Source: Parvularculaceae bacterium (lineage in GTDB: Bacteria; Pseudomonadota; Alphaproteobacteria; Caulobacterales; Parvularculaceae). Taken from it: a stretch of 64,000 bases of DNA. The translations under genes and the position numbers were made by a program. Numbering within the stretch: position 1 is the stretch's first letter; each line of letters starts with the position of its first letter. The notes below the pieces were generated by a model. The model was not told the origin of the DNA. It saw only the letters and a list, made by a program, of their open reading frames with translations, and searched no databases. This document shows positions 43,153 through 52,120 of the stretch, piece after piece. Where the stretch lies: positions 1 through 64,000 of the forward strand of contig JAJFFV010000005.1 of NCBI GenBank assembly GCA_021776475.1, read 5' to 3'.

Positions 43153-43581
43153 TTAGTAAATTGTTAACCGGCCATTTCGACCCAGTTGCACGATATTCAG
43201 CATCTCATCGTCCGCCCGCTCTTCTTCCTGCAGGGCACGTTTCTTTTTGCGTATTTTTTGCAGTTCCTCAAAGCCGGTTTGCTTTCTTAGATGGACGTGC
43301 AACTGGGCTGTGCAGCGGATGATTTCGGGCTGCAGGGCCTCAGCATCTGCCCGCAGTTTTTTTACTCTTGCATATTGTGCTTGCAGCCATTTTTCTGTCG
43401 CGGATGACGAAGCAATATCCCGAACATTAGACGAATTCTGCGCAAGGCGCGACGCCTGATGGCATTTGTCCGCCGTCTCCAATAATCGATTTTGTTGCTG
43501 AACAATATTGCTCAGCACCCGCTCAGCCTGTACACGTTGCAGATCGAGAAGCTCTCCGATTTTCGCATAGATCTCGGACAT
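43153..43581 (-). CDS. Coiled-coil protein at the end of the flagellar export operon, FliJ-like
   Basis: This 142-residue protein is almost wholly helical and charged (EELQKIRKKKRALQEEERADDE near the C-terminus), which is the build and length of FliJ-type export chaperones. It starts 4 bp after the flhB stop, so it is cotranscribed with flhB, fliR and flhA. FliJ links the FliI ATPase to FlhA. Sequence alone does not prove the assignment, because FliJ proteins diverge strongly. Confidence 0.55.
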   Translation of the reverse strand: MSEIYAKIGELLDLQRVQAERVLSNIVQQQNRLLETADKCHQASRLAQNSSNVRDIASSSATEKWLQAQYARVKKLRADAEALQPEIIRCTAQLHVHLRKQTGFEELQKIRKKKRALQEEERADDEMLNIVQLGRNGRLTIY

Positions 43582-43585
43582 CAGA

Positions 43586-44665
43586 TCAACTCCGTTTCTT
43601 CAATTCGTCGGCAAAATGGATGGCAGCGGCTACCGCGGCATAGTGTTCTGGCCGGATCGGTTCGCCGAGATCAACGGCTGCATAAAGAGCGCGGGCACAT
43701 GGCGGGTCAGAACGGATCGGAATATCCGCGAGTTGAGCGCGCTCTCTGATTCGAAACGCCAAGTGATCCGTACCCTTGGCGACACAAACGGGCACCGTGC
43801 CTTGATCCCGATCCCATTTGAGCGCGACTGAGTAGTGTTCCGGATTGACGATGATGACGTCCGCTGTTTGCACATCGTTCAGCATCGAGTTGGTAGCAAT
43901 TGCTTCAGCCCGTCTGCGTCGTGCCTGTTTTTGGTGCGGATCTCCCTCATTTTCTTTGGTCTCATCCTTCATCTCCTGCAGGGTCATGCGCAGTTTCTTT
44001 TCATGGGAGTAACGGCCCCAGAACAAATCCACCGCCGCAATGGCGGCTGAGACAACGATGACAAAGCTCAGGAGACCAATCGTGCGTGACTGGAGTTGTG
44101 ACGGCAAGATAAACTCCGGCATCTGGCTCAATTGCGGCAACTCAAAATATTGCTGCATGACAAAAATGCTGGCGATCAATCCAACCGCGAGCATTTTTGT
44201 CAGGCTTTTGGCAAACTCTCCCAGCCCGGCCGGCCCAAATTTTTGTTTCGCGTTGGAGATCGGTGAGATTTTTGACAATTTTGGTTTGATCTTGGTCGGC
44301 GCAAAGACAATTGACTGCTGGCCAACGAGAGACGCAATGACGAAAACAGCTGGTATGACGAATACCGGAAAAAGAGCGATCAGCATGTTACTGACCGTGG
44401 TGGCCAGCATCTGCTGATCGGTGCCATAAAGCAGCGATGCGGCAATATCTTCAGGCCGGGCCAGCATCACCACAAGCTGCTTTGATACATTCACGCAGAC
44501 TTGGCCGCCCGCAAACGTGATGGCGAGAAGCATGCCGATGTACAAGAGCGTCGTGTTGACTTCTTTGGATTGCGGGACGTTGCCTTTTTCGCGGGCCTTT
44601 CGGATTTTTGTTTCGCTGGCCTCAAACGACTTTTCCTGGCCTTCGTCCTTTTTCTCCTCGGCCAT
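43586..44665 (-). CDS. flhB: Flagellar export switch protein FlhB
   Basis: This 359-residue protein has four hydrophobic segments between residues 30 and 215 and a cytoplasmic domain after about residue 220. The self-cleavage motif, usually NPTH, reads NPEH here (IIVNPEHYSVALKWD near residue 265). The flanking sequence is otherwise conserved, including the VAKGTDHLA stretch. FlhB controls the switch from rod/hook to filament export. It follows fliR by 3 bp on the minus strand. Confidence 0.94.
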   Translation of the reverse strand: MAEEKKDEGQEKSFEASETKIRKAREKGNVPQSKEVNTTLLYIGMLLAITFAGGQVCVNVSKQLVVMLARPEDIAASLLYGTDQQMLATTVSNMLIALFPVFVIPAVFVIASLVGQQSIVFAPTKIKPKLSKISPISNAKQKFGPAGLGEFAKSLTKMLAVGLIASIFVMQQYFELPQLSQMPEFILPSQLQSRTIGLLSFVIVVSAAIAAVDLFWGRYSHEKKLRMTLQEMKDETKENEGDPHQKQARRRRAEAIATNSMLNDVQTADVIIVNPEHYSVALKWDRDQGTVPVCVAKGTDHLAFRIRERAQLADIPIRSDPPCARALYAAVDLGEPIRPEHYAAVAAAIHFADELKKRS

Positions 44666-44668
44666 ACC

Positions 44669-45451
44669 CTAGCCACTCCAATAGTCGGTGAAGACGGCGT
44701 TGAACCCGGCAATCCAGGCGGTCAGCATGACAGCGACACAGAGCGCCAGCAGCATCAGCCCGGCGCCAGTAATTGCTGGAAGGCCAACAAAAGAGACCAT
44801 CAGCTGCGGCATCGCCCGGTTCACGACGCCGAGCATGATATTGTAGATGAAGTTCAAAATCACAAATGGCAGTGATAGTGACAGTGCAAAATCAAAAGCC
44901 CCCATCGCTTTTTGCGTCGCCCAAAAGGCAAGATCCTCGGTATTGACGGCTGCCCCAAGTGGAAACATCTCATACGACCGGATCAACACTTTGATCGCCT
45001 CGATATGAAAATCCATGGTCAGAGCCAACGTAATACCGGCGGTCATCAACAGGACAGAGACAGTAGGGTTTGGTTCTTCGGTCAGGAGATTGCCGAAAAT
45101 TTGCGACAGGGACATCGCCTGGGCGATAATTGTACCAGCGATTTGCAACACGAAGATCATGATCCGGAAGGAAAAACCCAGTACAAATCCGTTCAACGCC
45201 TCGACCAACATGAGACCCGCCAAGGCCCCCGGTTCCGCTGTGATTTCAGGGAAGGTCGGCAGCAAAACCGGGACCAGCAACCATGTGATGGAAAAGGCGA
45301 CCACGAGACGCACCTGAACAGGGATCGTTGCCTCACCAAGGCCCGGTAACAGAAACGCCAGAACAGACAAACGCACGAACATTGCCGCGACTGCCATCAG
45401 ATTGTCTGCATATGGCATAATTGGCCCGACGAACGATAGAAGGAAATCCAT
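44669..45451 (-). CDS. fliR: Flagellar export membrane protein FliR
   Basis: This 260-residue protein is highly hydrophobic with about six transmembrane helices. It has family features such as FVRLSVLAFLLPGLGEATIPVQVRL near residue 26 and the FVLGFSFRI segment near residue 92. FliR joins FliP and FliQ in the export gate core. It lies between flhA (9 bp upstream) and flhB in the usual order. Its length is typical. Confidence 0.94.
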   Translation of the reverse strand: MDFLLSFVGPIMPYADNLMAVAAMFVRLSVLAFLLPGLGEATIPVQVRLVVAFSITWLLVPVLLPTFPEITAEPGALAGLMLVEALNGFVLGFSFRIMIFVLQIAGTIIAQAMSLSQIFGNLLTEEPNPTVSVLLMTAGITLALTMDFHIEAIKVLIRSYEMFPLGAAVNTEDLAFWATQKAMGAFDFALSLSLPFVILNFIYNIMLGVVNRAMPQLMVSFVGLPAITGAGLMLLALCVAVMLTAWIAGFNAVFTDYWSG

Positions 45452-45460
45452 AGGCGGCCC

Positions 45461-47584
45461 TCAAGCAACCCCGATGATCGCTGGCTGTTCTGATGGGGCT
45501 ATTTCTTCATAAGAAATAACGGGGTTACGGATACCTTTTGCCGATAAAACCGTTTTCAAAAACCGGCGACGGCGCGCAGTTGACGCAATAGCTGCATAAA
45601 CCCCGCGCGAAGCAGCCGTATTCAACTTGTCCTGAATAGCGGCGGCGAGGCGGTTAAATTCCTGTGGCGGCAACGCGACATCTGACTGACCATTGCTGCC
45701 CGCTTGTTCATGCTCGGCGAAAATCTGTTCCCATTCGGGGCCGACCTGGACCAGCGGCAGCTTGCCGCTGTCGTCCCGGAGTTTGTGAACGAACTGATAG
45801 CTGAGACGCTGACGAACATATTCGGCCATTTGTTCAACCGAACTGAGTGAGTTTTTAACTTCCGCGAGGGTCTCCAAAATAACCGGCAGATTACGGATCG
45901 AAACGCGTTCTTCAAGCAGCAAGCGCAGGACCGACTGGAGTATTTCTAGCGGTACCTTGTCCGGGACGAATTCATCGATAATGCGCTTGTTGGACGCCGA
46001 ACGTTCAGGATTACTTAGCTCCACGAACGCATCCAGAATATTCCGCAGGGCCCGGCGGGTAATCAGTTTGGAGAAATTGGCCTGGATCATTTCCATCACA
46101 TGGGTGGCAAGGACTTCGGGCGCTTCAATTGTCGGGATATCATTCATCAAAAGCTCATCCTGATGGGCTTTGCCGACCCAGCGCGCCGAGGCGCCATAAA
46201 CCGGTTCACGCACTCGCTCACCGGGAATTTCGGGATGTGCCGTATCTTCCATCAAGGCCAGAACATGACCCGGCTTCAGGATATTTTTCGCTATTTCTGC
46301 GCCTTGTATTTTGATCCGGTATGTTTCAGCTGGCACCTGAGCACTATCGGTCAAGCGAATCGACGGCACGATGAAACCAAATTCCTGAGCCACGTATTTG
46401 CGTATTTTCTCAATACGCTGATCAAAACCGACTTCAGGATCCATCGCGATCGGCACGAGTTCCTTGGAAAGTTCGATATGGATTTCATCAACATCCAGCC
46501 AGTCACCGACAACAGGCTTGTCGCCTTCAACGGCAGCCGGTTCTTCAGCTCTTTGCGCTGCCAGTCGTTCCTGCTTTCTCGCCTGTTGTGACTTGTAAGC
46601 AACAAACCCCATCAGCAGCGAGCCAGCAATAAAAGGCAAGAATGGCATGCCCGGAAAAAGCGCAAAAATAGCAAGGATGGCTGACACTGTTACGAGCGCG
46701 GAGGGGTGTTTGCTCATTTGCCGGAAGAGCGCGAGATCGACGGCGCCCTCGCCTCTGCCTTTTGACAAAAGAAGCGCTGCGGAAATGGAAATAATAACCG
46801 CCGGGATTTGCGACACGAGCCCATCGCCGACAGTCAGAATGGAATAATTCTGAATCGCTTCGGAAAAAGAGATCTTGTGAACACCAAGGCCGATGGCCAT
46901 ACCCGCAATCAGGTTGAGCAGCGTGATCAGCAAACCCGCAATCGCGTCACCCTTGACGAATTTTGAAACGCCATCGAGGGAGCCAAGGAACGATGTTTCT
47001 TCTTGTTCTCGGTCCCGGCGCGCCCGTGCTTCGTCATGACTGATCGCCCCGGCAGCAACATCAGAATCGATCGCAAGCTGTTTGCCGGGCATTGCGTCGA
47101 GGGCAAAGCGCGCGCCAACCTCCGCCATCCGGCCTGCGCCCTTGGTAATGACCATGAAGTTGACGATGATCAGCACACAAAAAACGATCAGGCCGATCCA
47201 CATGTTTCCGCCCATGATAAACATGGCGAAGCCTTCGATGACGCCGCCAGCGGCGTCAGTACCAGTATGTCCTTCGCCAATTATCAATTTAGTCGACGAG
47301 ATATTAAGGGACAGCCGCAGCAGCAATGAAGCCAGAAGAATGGTCGGGAAAGAAGAGAAATCGAGTGGTTTTTCTATGAATATTGTGAGTGTGAAAATCA
47401 GAATCGCAAAAGCAAATGATGCTGTCAGACCGATATCCAATACCCAGGCCGGCACCGGCAAGACCATCATGAGAATGACCACCATTAACGCGATCGCCAA
47501 CAGAACCGTCGGCTGGAACAAGGATTTTAAAGTAAAGGCTGGCATGTGCCCGGCGCTCTTGTTGTGGACATCACTATTGCGCAA
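45461..47584 (-). CDS. flhA: Flagellar export gate protein FlhA
   Basis: This 707-residue protein has eight predicted transmembrane helices in the first 340 residues. The conserved FHIPEP cytoplasmic loop lies near residues 150-200 (ARFALDAMPGKQLAIDSD), followed by the large soluble domain that forms the export ring and binds chaperones. It overlaps the fliQ stop by 11 bp. The size and all regions match the family. Confidence 0.96.
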   Translation of the reverse strand: MRNSDVHNKSAGHMPAFTLKSLFQPTVLLAIALMVVILMMVLPVPAWVLDIGLTASFAFAILIFTLTIFIEKPLDFSSFPTILLASLLLRLSLNISSTKLIIGEGHTGTDAAGGVIEGFAMFIMGGNMWIGLIVFCVLIIVNFMVITKGAGRMAEVGARFALDAMPGKQLAIDSDVAAGAISHDEARARRDREQEETSFLGSLDGVSKFVKGDAIAGLLITLLNLIAGMAIGLGVHKISFSEAIQNYSILTVGDGLVSQIPAVIISISAALLLSKGRGEGAVDLALFRQMSKHPSALVTVSAILAIFALFPGMPFLPFIAGSLLMGFVAYKSQQARKQERLAAQRAEEPAAVEGDKPVVGDWLDVDEIHIELSKELVPIAMDPEVGFDQRIEKIRKYVAQEFGFIVPSIRLTDSAQVPAETYRIKIQGAEIAKNILKPGHVLALMEDTAHPEIPGERVREPVYGASARWVGKAHQDELLMNDIPTIEAPEVLATHVMEMIQANFSKLITRRALRNILDAFVELSNPERSASNKRIIDEFVPDKVPLEILQSVLRLLLEERVSIRNLPVILETLAEVKNSLSSVEQMAEYVRQRLSYQFVHKLRDDSGKLPLVQVGPEWEQIFAEHEQAGSNGQSDVALPPQEFNRLAAAIQDKLNTAASRGVYAAIASTARRRRFLKTVLSAKGIRNPVISYEEIAPSEQPAIIGVA

Positions 47585-47837
47585 TCACAGGCAGAACCTG
47601 GTCATTGAACAATGCGATACAAACCCGTGCCATGTATCCTGATGACAAAAAGAAGACGAACAGCATCGCCGCGATTTTGGGAACAAATGTGAGGGTCATT
47701 TCCTGAATTGACGTCAGTGCCTGAAAAAGACCAACGGCAATGCCGACAAAAAGTGCGGTTGCAAGCAATGGCATGGAAACAAGTGCTGCTGCCCAAAGAA
47801 ACTCCCGCAAAATAGATAATACTTCAGCTTCCGTCAT
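47574..47837 (-). CDS. fliQ: Flagellar export protein FliQ
   Basis: This 87-residue protein has two transmembrane helices (about residues 15-40 and 53-77) with the family pattern GIAVGLFQALTSIQEMTLTFVPKI. FliQ is part of the FliPQR gate. It lies between fliE and flhA on the same strand. fliP is not in the window. Confidence 0.93.
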   Translation of the reverse strand: MTEAEVLSILREFLWAAALVSMPLLATALFVGIAVGLFQALTSIQEMTLTFVPKIAAMLFVFFLSSGYMARVCIALFNDQVLPVIAQ

Positions 47838-47852
47838 GATACGGAGGGTCCC

Positions 47853-48173
47853 TTATACAGGCATTCTCAAAAGTTCCTGATAGGCTTCGACAACCTTGTT
47901 TCGAACCGTCACCGCGGCTTCGAGGGCGACTTCTGCTGTTGCCAATGCCTGCACAACAGAATGCGGATCGGCTTCGCCGACACTCATCGCCTGCGCCGTT
48001 GCCTCTGCATTGCTGAAAACATCGGCAAATTCCGATGCCGCTTTTGCCAGCCCTTCAGGCTTTGCTGATTCGAGTTGACCATCCTTCTTAACGGCGCTCG
48101 CGACATTGTCCGGAGACAGCGCCTGCTTTGTCGTTGAGTAATTGCGTAATGCGGCTAAAGATGCCGGATCCAT
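47853..48173 (-). CDS. fliE: Rod-MS ring junction protein FliE
   Basis: This 106-residue helical protein ends with the conserved FliE pattern AEVALEAAVTVRNKVVEAYQELLRMPV. It joins the MS ring to the rod and is the first rod protein exported. It follows flgC by 12 bp. Confidence 0.92.
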   Translation of the reverse strand: MDPASLAALRNYSTTKQALSPDNVASAVKKDGQLESAKPEGLAKAASEFADVFSNAEATAQAMSVGEADPHSVVQALATAEVALEAAVTVRNKVVEAYQELLRMPV

Positions 48174-48185
48174 GTTTTCCTCCTC

Positions 48186-48578
48186 TTATCGCCGCAACAG
48201 ATCAATCAGGGTGCCGTACATTTCGCGGGCCTGTTGAAAAGTAGCCAGATTTGCCTCGTAGCTGCGTCCTGCTTCTTTGGCATCAGCGATTTCAGTCATC
48301 ATTTCGACATTCGAATATGTGATGTAGCCTTCCTCATCCGCCAGCGGATGACCGGGATCGAATTCCCGTTCTCCCTCCCGCGAATCCAGATCAATGCGTC
48401 CGATGGAAACCCTTTCGGCACCGGACTGCGTGTCGTATATTGACCGAAACGAAATCAGTTTGCGCTGGTACCCGTGCGTGTCTGCATTTGAGATGTTCTC
48501 GCTGACCACCCGCAATCTGAATGCCTGTGCGTCCATACCGCTGGCGGCTGATGACATTGCTTTGGCAAGTGGGTTCAT
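48186..48578 (-). CDS. flgC: Proximal rod protein FlgC
   Basis: This 130-residue protein has the rod N-terminal motif (FRLRVVSENISNADTHGYQRK near residue 20) and the C-terminal pattern EANLATFQQAREMYGTLIDLLRR. It forms the proximal rod with FlgB and FlgF. It lies between flgB and fliE. Confidence 0.94.
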   Translation of the reverse strand: MNPLAKAMSSAASGMDAQAFRLRVVSENISNADTHGYQRKLISFRSIYDTQSGAERVSIGRIDLDSREGEREFDPGHPLADEEGYITYSNVEMMTEIADAKEAGRSYEANLATFQQAREMYGTLIDLLRR

Positions 48579-48595
48579 AATCCTGGCCTCCTGAC

Positions 48596-48958
48596 CTAGC
48601 CTCCGCGGCCCAAACTCATCCGCATGAGATCCAGTGTCTTCTTGTAGATTGCCAACGCCATATCGTGTTGGCCTTTGGTCTCGGCGGTTTTCAGCATCTG
48701 ATCCTCAATGGAAACATTGTTGCCATTTGGAGATTCCGTACCTTGTATGTCTGCAGCATGTGCACGAAGCGAGCGAACCGAAAGCGTTGTGCCGCTTCGT
48801 TCAGCCGCCTTGTAGGCATCTGCAAAGCTCTGGATGTCTTGCGCCTTGTAGCCAGGCGTATCTGCGTTGGCGATGTTACGTGACAACACTTCATGCCGCT
48901 TGGCAGCGTGGCTGGCCATCGCCGAGTAGGTCCGCAGAATCTCCAGATCAGAAATCAT
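48596..48958 (-). CDS. flgB: Proximal rod protein FlgB
   Basis: This 120-residue protein has the rod motif HEVLSRNIANADTPGYKAQD near residue 22 and the FlgB-type C-terminus (DMALAIYKKTLDLMRMSLGRGG). It is the first gene of the minus-strand run flgB-flgC-fliE-fliQ-flhA-fliR-flhB and is divergent from fliI across 55 bp. Confidence 0.94.
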   Translation of the reverse strand: MISDLEILRTYSAMASHAAKRHEVLSRNIANADTPGYKAQDIQSFADAYKAAERSGTTLSVRSLRAHAADIQGTESPNGNNVSIEDQMLKTAETKGQHDMALAIYKKTLDLMRMSLGRGG

Positions 48959-48974
48959 GCTTTCTTCACCTTGG

Positions 48975-49021
48975 TTAACGAATAAGTAAAAATTGCTCCC
49001 ATAAGTTGAACAAATGGTTAA
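48975..49021. promoter_or_regulatory. Divergent flgB/fliI control region with CtrA-like motifs
   Basis: TTAA-N7-GTAA at 48975-48989 is one base off the CtrA consensus TTAA-N7-TTAA. ATGGTTAA at 49014-49021, the complement of TTAACCAT, coincides with the fliI start. The 55-bp gap must hold promoters for both directions. This is motif evidence only. Confidence 0.3.
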
Positions 49022-50432
49022 TAACTACTTTAGCGAAATTTATGTCACCGAACTCGAAAGAAACCTCGGCGCTTTTTCAGACCTCTCAATCGCGACTTTT
49101 GAAGGCACGATTACCTCTATCAATGGAGAGACCATCCGGATTGCCGGTTTGAGCGGGGTTGCAAGTCTTGGGGATCAGATCGCTTTGGCGGGCAACACCA
49201 CCCCTACACCGGACGGCGAAATCATCGCGCTGGAAACGAAAGAGATCGTCGCAATCCTTTACGCTGACCCGTACAGCGTCAAGATCGGCACCACGGTTCG
49301 GCACCTGTCGAAGAATGATCCACGCCCCTCGGCCCGATGGATCGGAAAGATCCTCGATCATGCCGGCCGCGATGCGGATGGCAAATCAGCACCCGAGGGA
49401 TTAATTGCAGCGCCGCTTAAAATGGATCCTCCGCCACCGGCAATGCGGAAGGCGCTTGGACCACGCCTCAATACGAGCATTCCCGCGTTTGATACTTTTT
49501 TACCACTTTGCCAGGGTCAACGGCTTGGCCTTTTCGCCGGTTCCGGCGTTGGCAAGTCGACCTTGTTGTCCCATCTCGCACGCGGCGTTGATACCGATGT
49601 TGTGATCCTTGCCCTGATCGGTGAGCGAGGTCGCGAAGTGCGCAGCTTCGTTGAGCATACGCTTGGGCCTGAAGGCATGAAGCGCGCGATTGTTATTGTC
49701 GCTACCTCCAATGACCCCGCGCCACTCAAAAAACGTGCGGCCTATCTGGCCATGGCAGCAGCTGAATATTTTCGTGACCAGGGCAAACAAGTGCTTCTGC
49801 TTTTTGACTCATTAACACGCTTTGCAGAAGCGCATCGCGAGGCTGCATTAACGGCAGGCGAAGTACCTTCACTGAGGGCATTTCCGCCCTCAACATTCAG
49901 GGCTGTCGCAGCACTGACCGAGCGTGCTGGCCCCGGGGTCGAGGGCAGCGGCGATATTACTGCTGTGTTCAGTGTCTTAGTCGCCGGCTCTAACATGGAT
50001 GAACCCGTTGCTGACATGGTACGCGGTATTCTTGACGGTCATGTCGTACTTGACCGGGATATTGCCGAGCGTGGCCGATATCCTGCAATTGACGTCAGGC
50101 GCAGCGTTTCACGCTCCTTGCCGGATGCAGCAACACCGGACGAGAATGAATTATTAATTCGTGCGAGAACTATTATTGGTGCTTACGAAGAAAGCGCACC
50201 GCTTATTCGTGCCGGTCTTTATTCCCCGGGTTCTGATCCGATGCTTGATGAAGCTGTGCGAGTGTGGCCGGATCTCGACCGTTTTGTCGGTTCGCTCACG
50301 AGCGAGAATACTAATGAAAGCTTTGCAAGTCTGCAGTCCATTCTTGGTGAAGAAGATACGCAGGACGCACAGAGGTCGTCAGATATTGGAAAGCAGAAGG
50401 TTCTCGGTAGCGGAAGCGCCAAAACCACTTGA
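49014..50432 (+). CDS. fliI: Flagellar export ATPase FliI
   Basis: This 472-residue protein has the Walker A loop LFAGSGVGKSTLLSHL near residue 175 and Walker B VLLLFDSLTRFAEAHREA near residue 260. The ALTERAGPGVEGSGDITA segment near residue 302 is typical of FliI/SctN ATPases. It powers substrate entry into the export gate as a hexamer. It is divergent from flgB. Its last 54 bp overlap the converging DUF1217 gene, and the C-terminal 25 residues look non-conserved. Confidence 0.95.
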   Translation: MVNNYFSEIYVTELERNLGAFSDLSIATFEGTITSINGETIRIAGLSGVASLGDQIALAGNTTPTPDGEIIALETKEIVAILYADPYSVKIGTTVRHLSKNDPRPSARWIGKILDHAGRDADGKSAPEGLIAAPLKMDPPPPAMRKALGPRLNTSIPAFDTFLPLCQGQRLGLFAGSGVGKSTLLSHLARGVDTDVVILALIGERGREVRSFVEHTLGPEGMKRAIVIVATSNDPAPLKKRAAYLAMAAAEYFRDQGKQVLLLFDSLTRFAEAHREAALTAGEVPSLRAFPPSTFRAVAALTERAGPGVEGSGDITAVFSVLVAGSNMDEPVADMVRGILDGHVVLDRDIAERGRYPAIDVRRSVSRSLPDAATPDENELLIRARTIIGAYEESAPLIRAGLYSPGSDPMLDEAVRVWPDLDRFVGSLTSENTNESFASLQSILGEEDTQDAQRSSDIGKQKVLGSGSAKTT

Positions 50433-51215
50433 AGCCTGAAGCACAGCGAGACCAGCGAAACCCGGAGTTAACGCGGATGGTCCGTTTGCGATCTGACTGC
50501 GGACCTGAAACTGTCGGATCAGATCTTCGACATTTTTCGGATCTGAAAAAACAGATACGGCACTTTCGCCGTATAATTTGCGTGTTTTTTCGGCAAATAT
50601 TTCCTGCTGCTTATCTACATCCAACTGAGAAAATTCTGTTGGCAGATTGTAGGCTTTCTCGAAGATGGCCCGTAACGGCTTGTCGCCCAAAACCTTGAAC
50701 CAGATTGTTTTTTCACTGCCAGTATCCGCCGCAAGATCCTGAATTTTTCGCTCAAAATTCAGTGCCAGGCGCATGTCGCCGTTGACCTCGCCAACCGCTG
50801 CTTCAAAGGCATTTTGTTTGTACTTCGCAACAATGTCGTCAACAAATGCCGCGTCTGGAAAGAAACCAAGATTGCCGTACGAGAACGCTTTGGCCAAGTC
50901 TTTGTATTGGCTGTTGTTCAATCGGTTCGCGAATGACGTTGTCTCCAGGGTGCCTTCTTCAAGGACCTTTCGTACCAGCGCCTGTTTGTTACTTTCATCT
51001 TGCAGACCAAAGGCGCCAAGCGCCACCGCCAACAGGCGCCTATCAGTAACCAGATCCTCGACATTGGTGGCGCTCAGGATATTCTCGCGAAAATATGCAA
51101 CGTCGCGTTCGATTTCCGGCGATTTGTCAAATGCCTCAACCTGTCGGTCGAGTGTGCGCTGTAAAAAACGCCACCCGATATATCCATCCAGCGGAACGAC
51201 AGGTTGAAAGGGCAT
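50379..51215 (-). CDS. DUF1217 flagellar protein
   Basis: This 278-residue protein has the features of the alphaproteobacterial DUF1217 family, which is found almost only in flagellar clusters: VEDLVTDRRLLAVALGAFGL near residue 55, FANRLNNSQYKDLAKAFSYG near residue 97, and a C-terminal region typical of secreted flagellar proteins. Its exact role is not established. It follows flbT (1-bp overlap) and flaF on the same strand and overlaps the fliI 3' end. Confidence 0.85.
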   Translation of the reverse strand: MPFQPVVPLDGYIGWRFLQRTLDRQVEAFDKSPEIERDVAYFRENILSATNVEDLVTDRRLLAVALGAFGLQDESNKQALVRKVLEEGTLETTSFANRLNNSQYKDLAKAFSYGNLGFFPDAAFVDDIVAKYKQNAFEAAVGEVNGDMRLALNFERKIQDLAADTGSEKTIWFKVLGDKPLRAIFEKAYNLPTEFSQLDVDKQQEIFAEKTRKLYGESAVSVFSDPKNVEDLIRQFQVRSQIANGPSALTPGFAGLAVLQASSGFGASATENLLLSNI

Positions 51216-51658
51216 CAGGCTACTTCCCGGATTTTTTCATCAGCTTGCATTATATCGGGCTTTCGGTTCAGATTTAGTAACTTTTCCTCGATCGGAAAAA
51301 CATTTTTGAGTGAACACAAGACCGAATAATATCGCTCATTTTCAGCAGCGGTCAGGGCTTTGCTGAGCGGAATTTCCGCCAACTCCCGAAACACGTTTTG
51401 CAAATCCTTAATTGATCGGATTAACGAATCCTTTGTTTCAGCCTGGTCGCTATCGCCTGTCAGTATGAGCTGGGCGACATAGTAAACACGTTTTACTGGG
51501 GTGTTAACGTCATCAGGATGAAGTGCGTCGCTCAGCCGAAGGATATTCGCGTTTTCCGTTTCAACTCTCATTTGCGCCCGTTTTGAGCCGTTTTGCATGA
51601 CCACGCCGTTGACGAGAAAGCGTTCGCCCGGCTTGATGTTAAGAATGAGCCCCGCCAT
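51215..51658 (-). CDS. flbT: Flagellin mRNA regulator FlbT
   Basis: The protein has 147 residues from the ATG at 51658, which overlaps the flaF stop (TGATG). It shows family residues LNIKPGERFLVNGVVMQNG at the N-terminus and ILRLSDALHP with VYYVAQLILTGD near residues 45-75. In Caulobacter, FlbT binds the leader of flagellin mRNA and represses its translation and stability until hook assembly is complete. The leader hairpins of the two flagellin genes just upstream are candidate targets. Confidence 0.93.
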   Translation of the reverse strand: MAGLILNIKPGERFLVNGVVMQNGSKRAQMRVETENANILRLSDALHPDDVNTPVKRVYYVAQLILTGDSDQAETKDSLIRSIKDLQNVFRELAEIPLSKALTAAENERYYSVLCSLKNVFPIEEKLLNLNRKPDIMQADEKIREVA

Positions 51659-52044
51659 CACGCCGCCTCCCTTGCACGCTGAGATTCGCGCAAACCGGCA
51701 ATGATCGCCTTGTTGATATCGACAATTGCGTCAACGGGTTCAACACCTTCAAGAACTTTGAAAGTGTGCCTGCGGATAAATTCTCCGAGATTGAAAATTT
51801 GTGCCCTAAGCTCGAGAGGCAACTGATTCCGGTTGTCCGCCACATCAGCCATAATTGTTGTCCAAAGCTGAACATTTTCGTGCAGAACTTCCGCAAGCTT
51901 GGCAAAACCTCCAGCTTCACCGCTATCTATGCTGTTGAGTTGCGAGGTGATCGAAGAGAACACTTTCAACTCTATATCTTTGCTTGTCGCGGTCTCCCGC
52001 GTCGTTGTCTTGTAGCCCAGTTGAGCCTGTAATGAGTCTAACAT
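51658..52044 (-). CDS. flaF: Flagellin synthesis regulator FlaF
   Basis: This 128-residue helical protein matches FlaF. It has LWTTIMADVADNRNQLPLELRAQIFNLGEFIRRHT near residues 62-97 and a short C-terminal VDINKAIIAGLRE helix. FlaF acts opposite to FlbT and is needed for flagellin production. It lies 76 bp downstream of a flagellin gene with a hairpin between them, and its stop overlaps flbT. Confidence 0.93.
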   Translation of the reverse strand: MLDSLQAQLGYKTTTRETATSKDIELKVFSSITSQLNSIDSGEAGGFAKLAEVLHENVQLWTTIMADVADNRNQLPLELRAQIFNLGEFIRRHTFKVLEGVEPVDAIVDINKAIIAGLRESQRAREAA

Positions 52045-52080
52045 CTGGCATCCCCATCTAAAATCTAAGGTTCCTGAAAG

Positions 52081-52106
52081 ACGGAGCGCGTGTTAAATCG
52101 CTCCGT
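52081..52106 (-). terminator. Hairpin after flagellin gene 1
   Basis: ACGGAGCG (52081-52088) and CGCTCCGT (52099-52106) form an 8-bp stem with a 10-base loop. It lies 15 bp after the flagellin stop and before flaF. On the minus strand it is followed by CTTTC, so the T-run is weak. It may reduce read-through rather than stop it. Confidence 0.55.
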
Positions 52107-52120
52107 TATCTTTCAATCCA

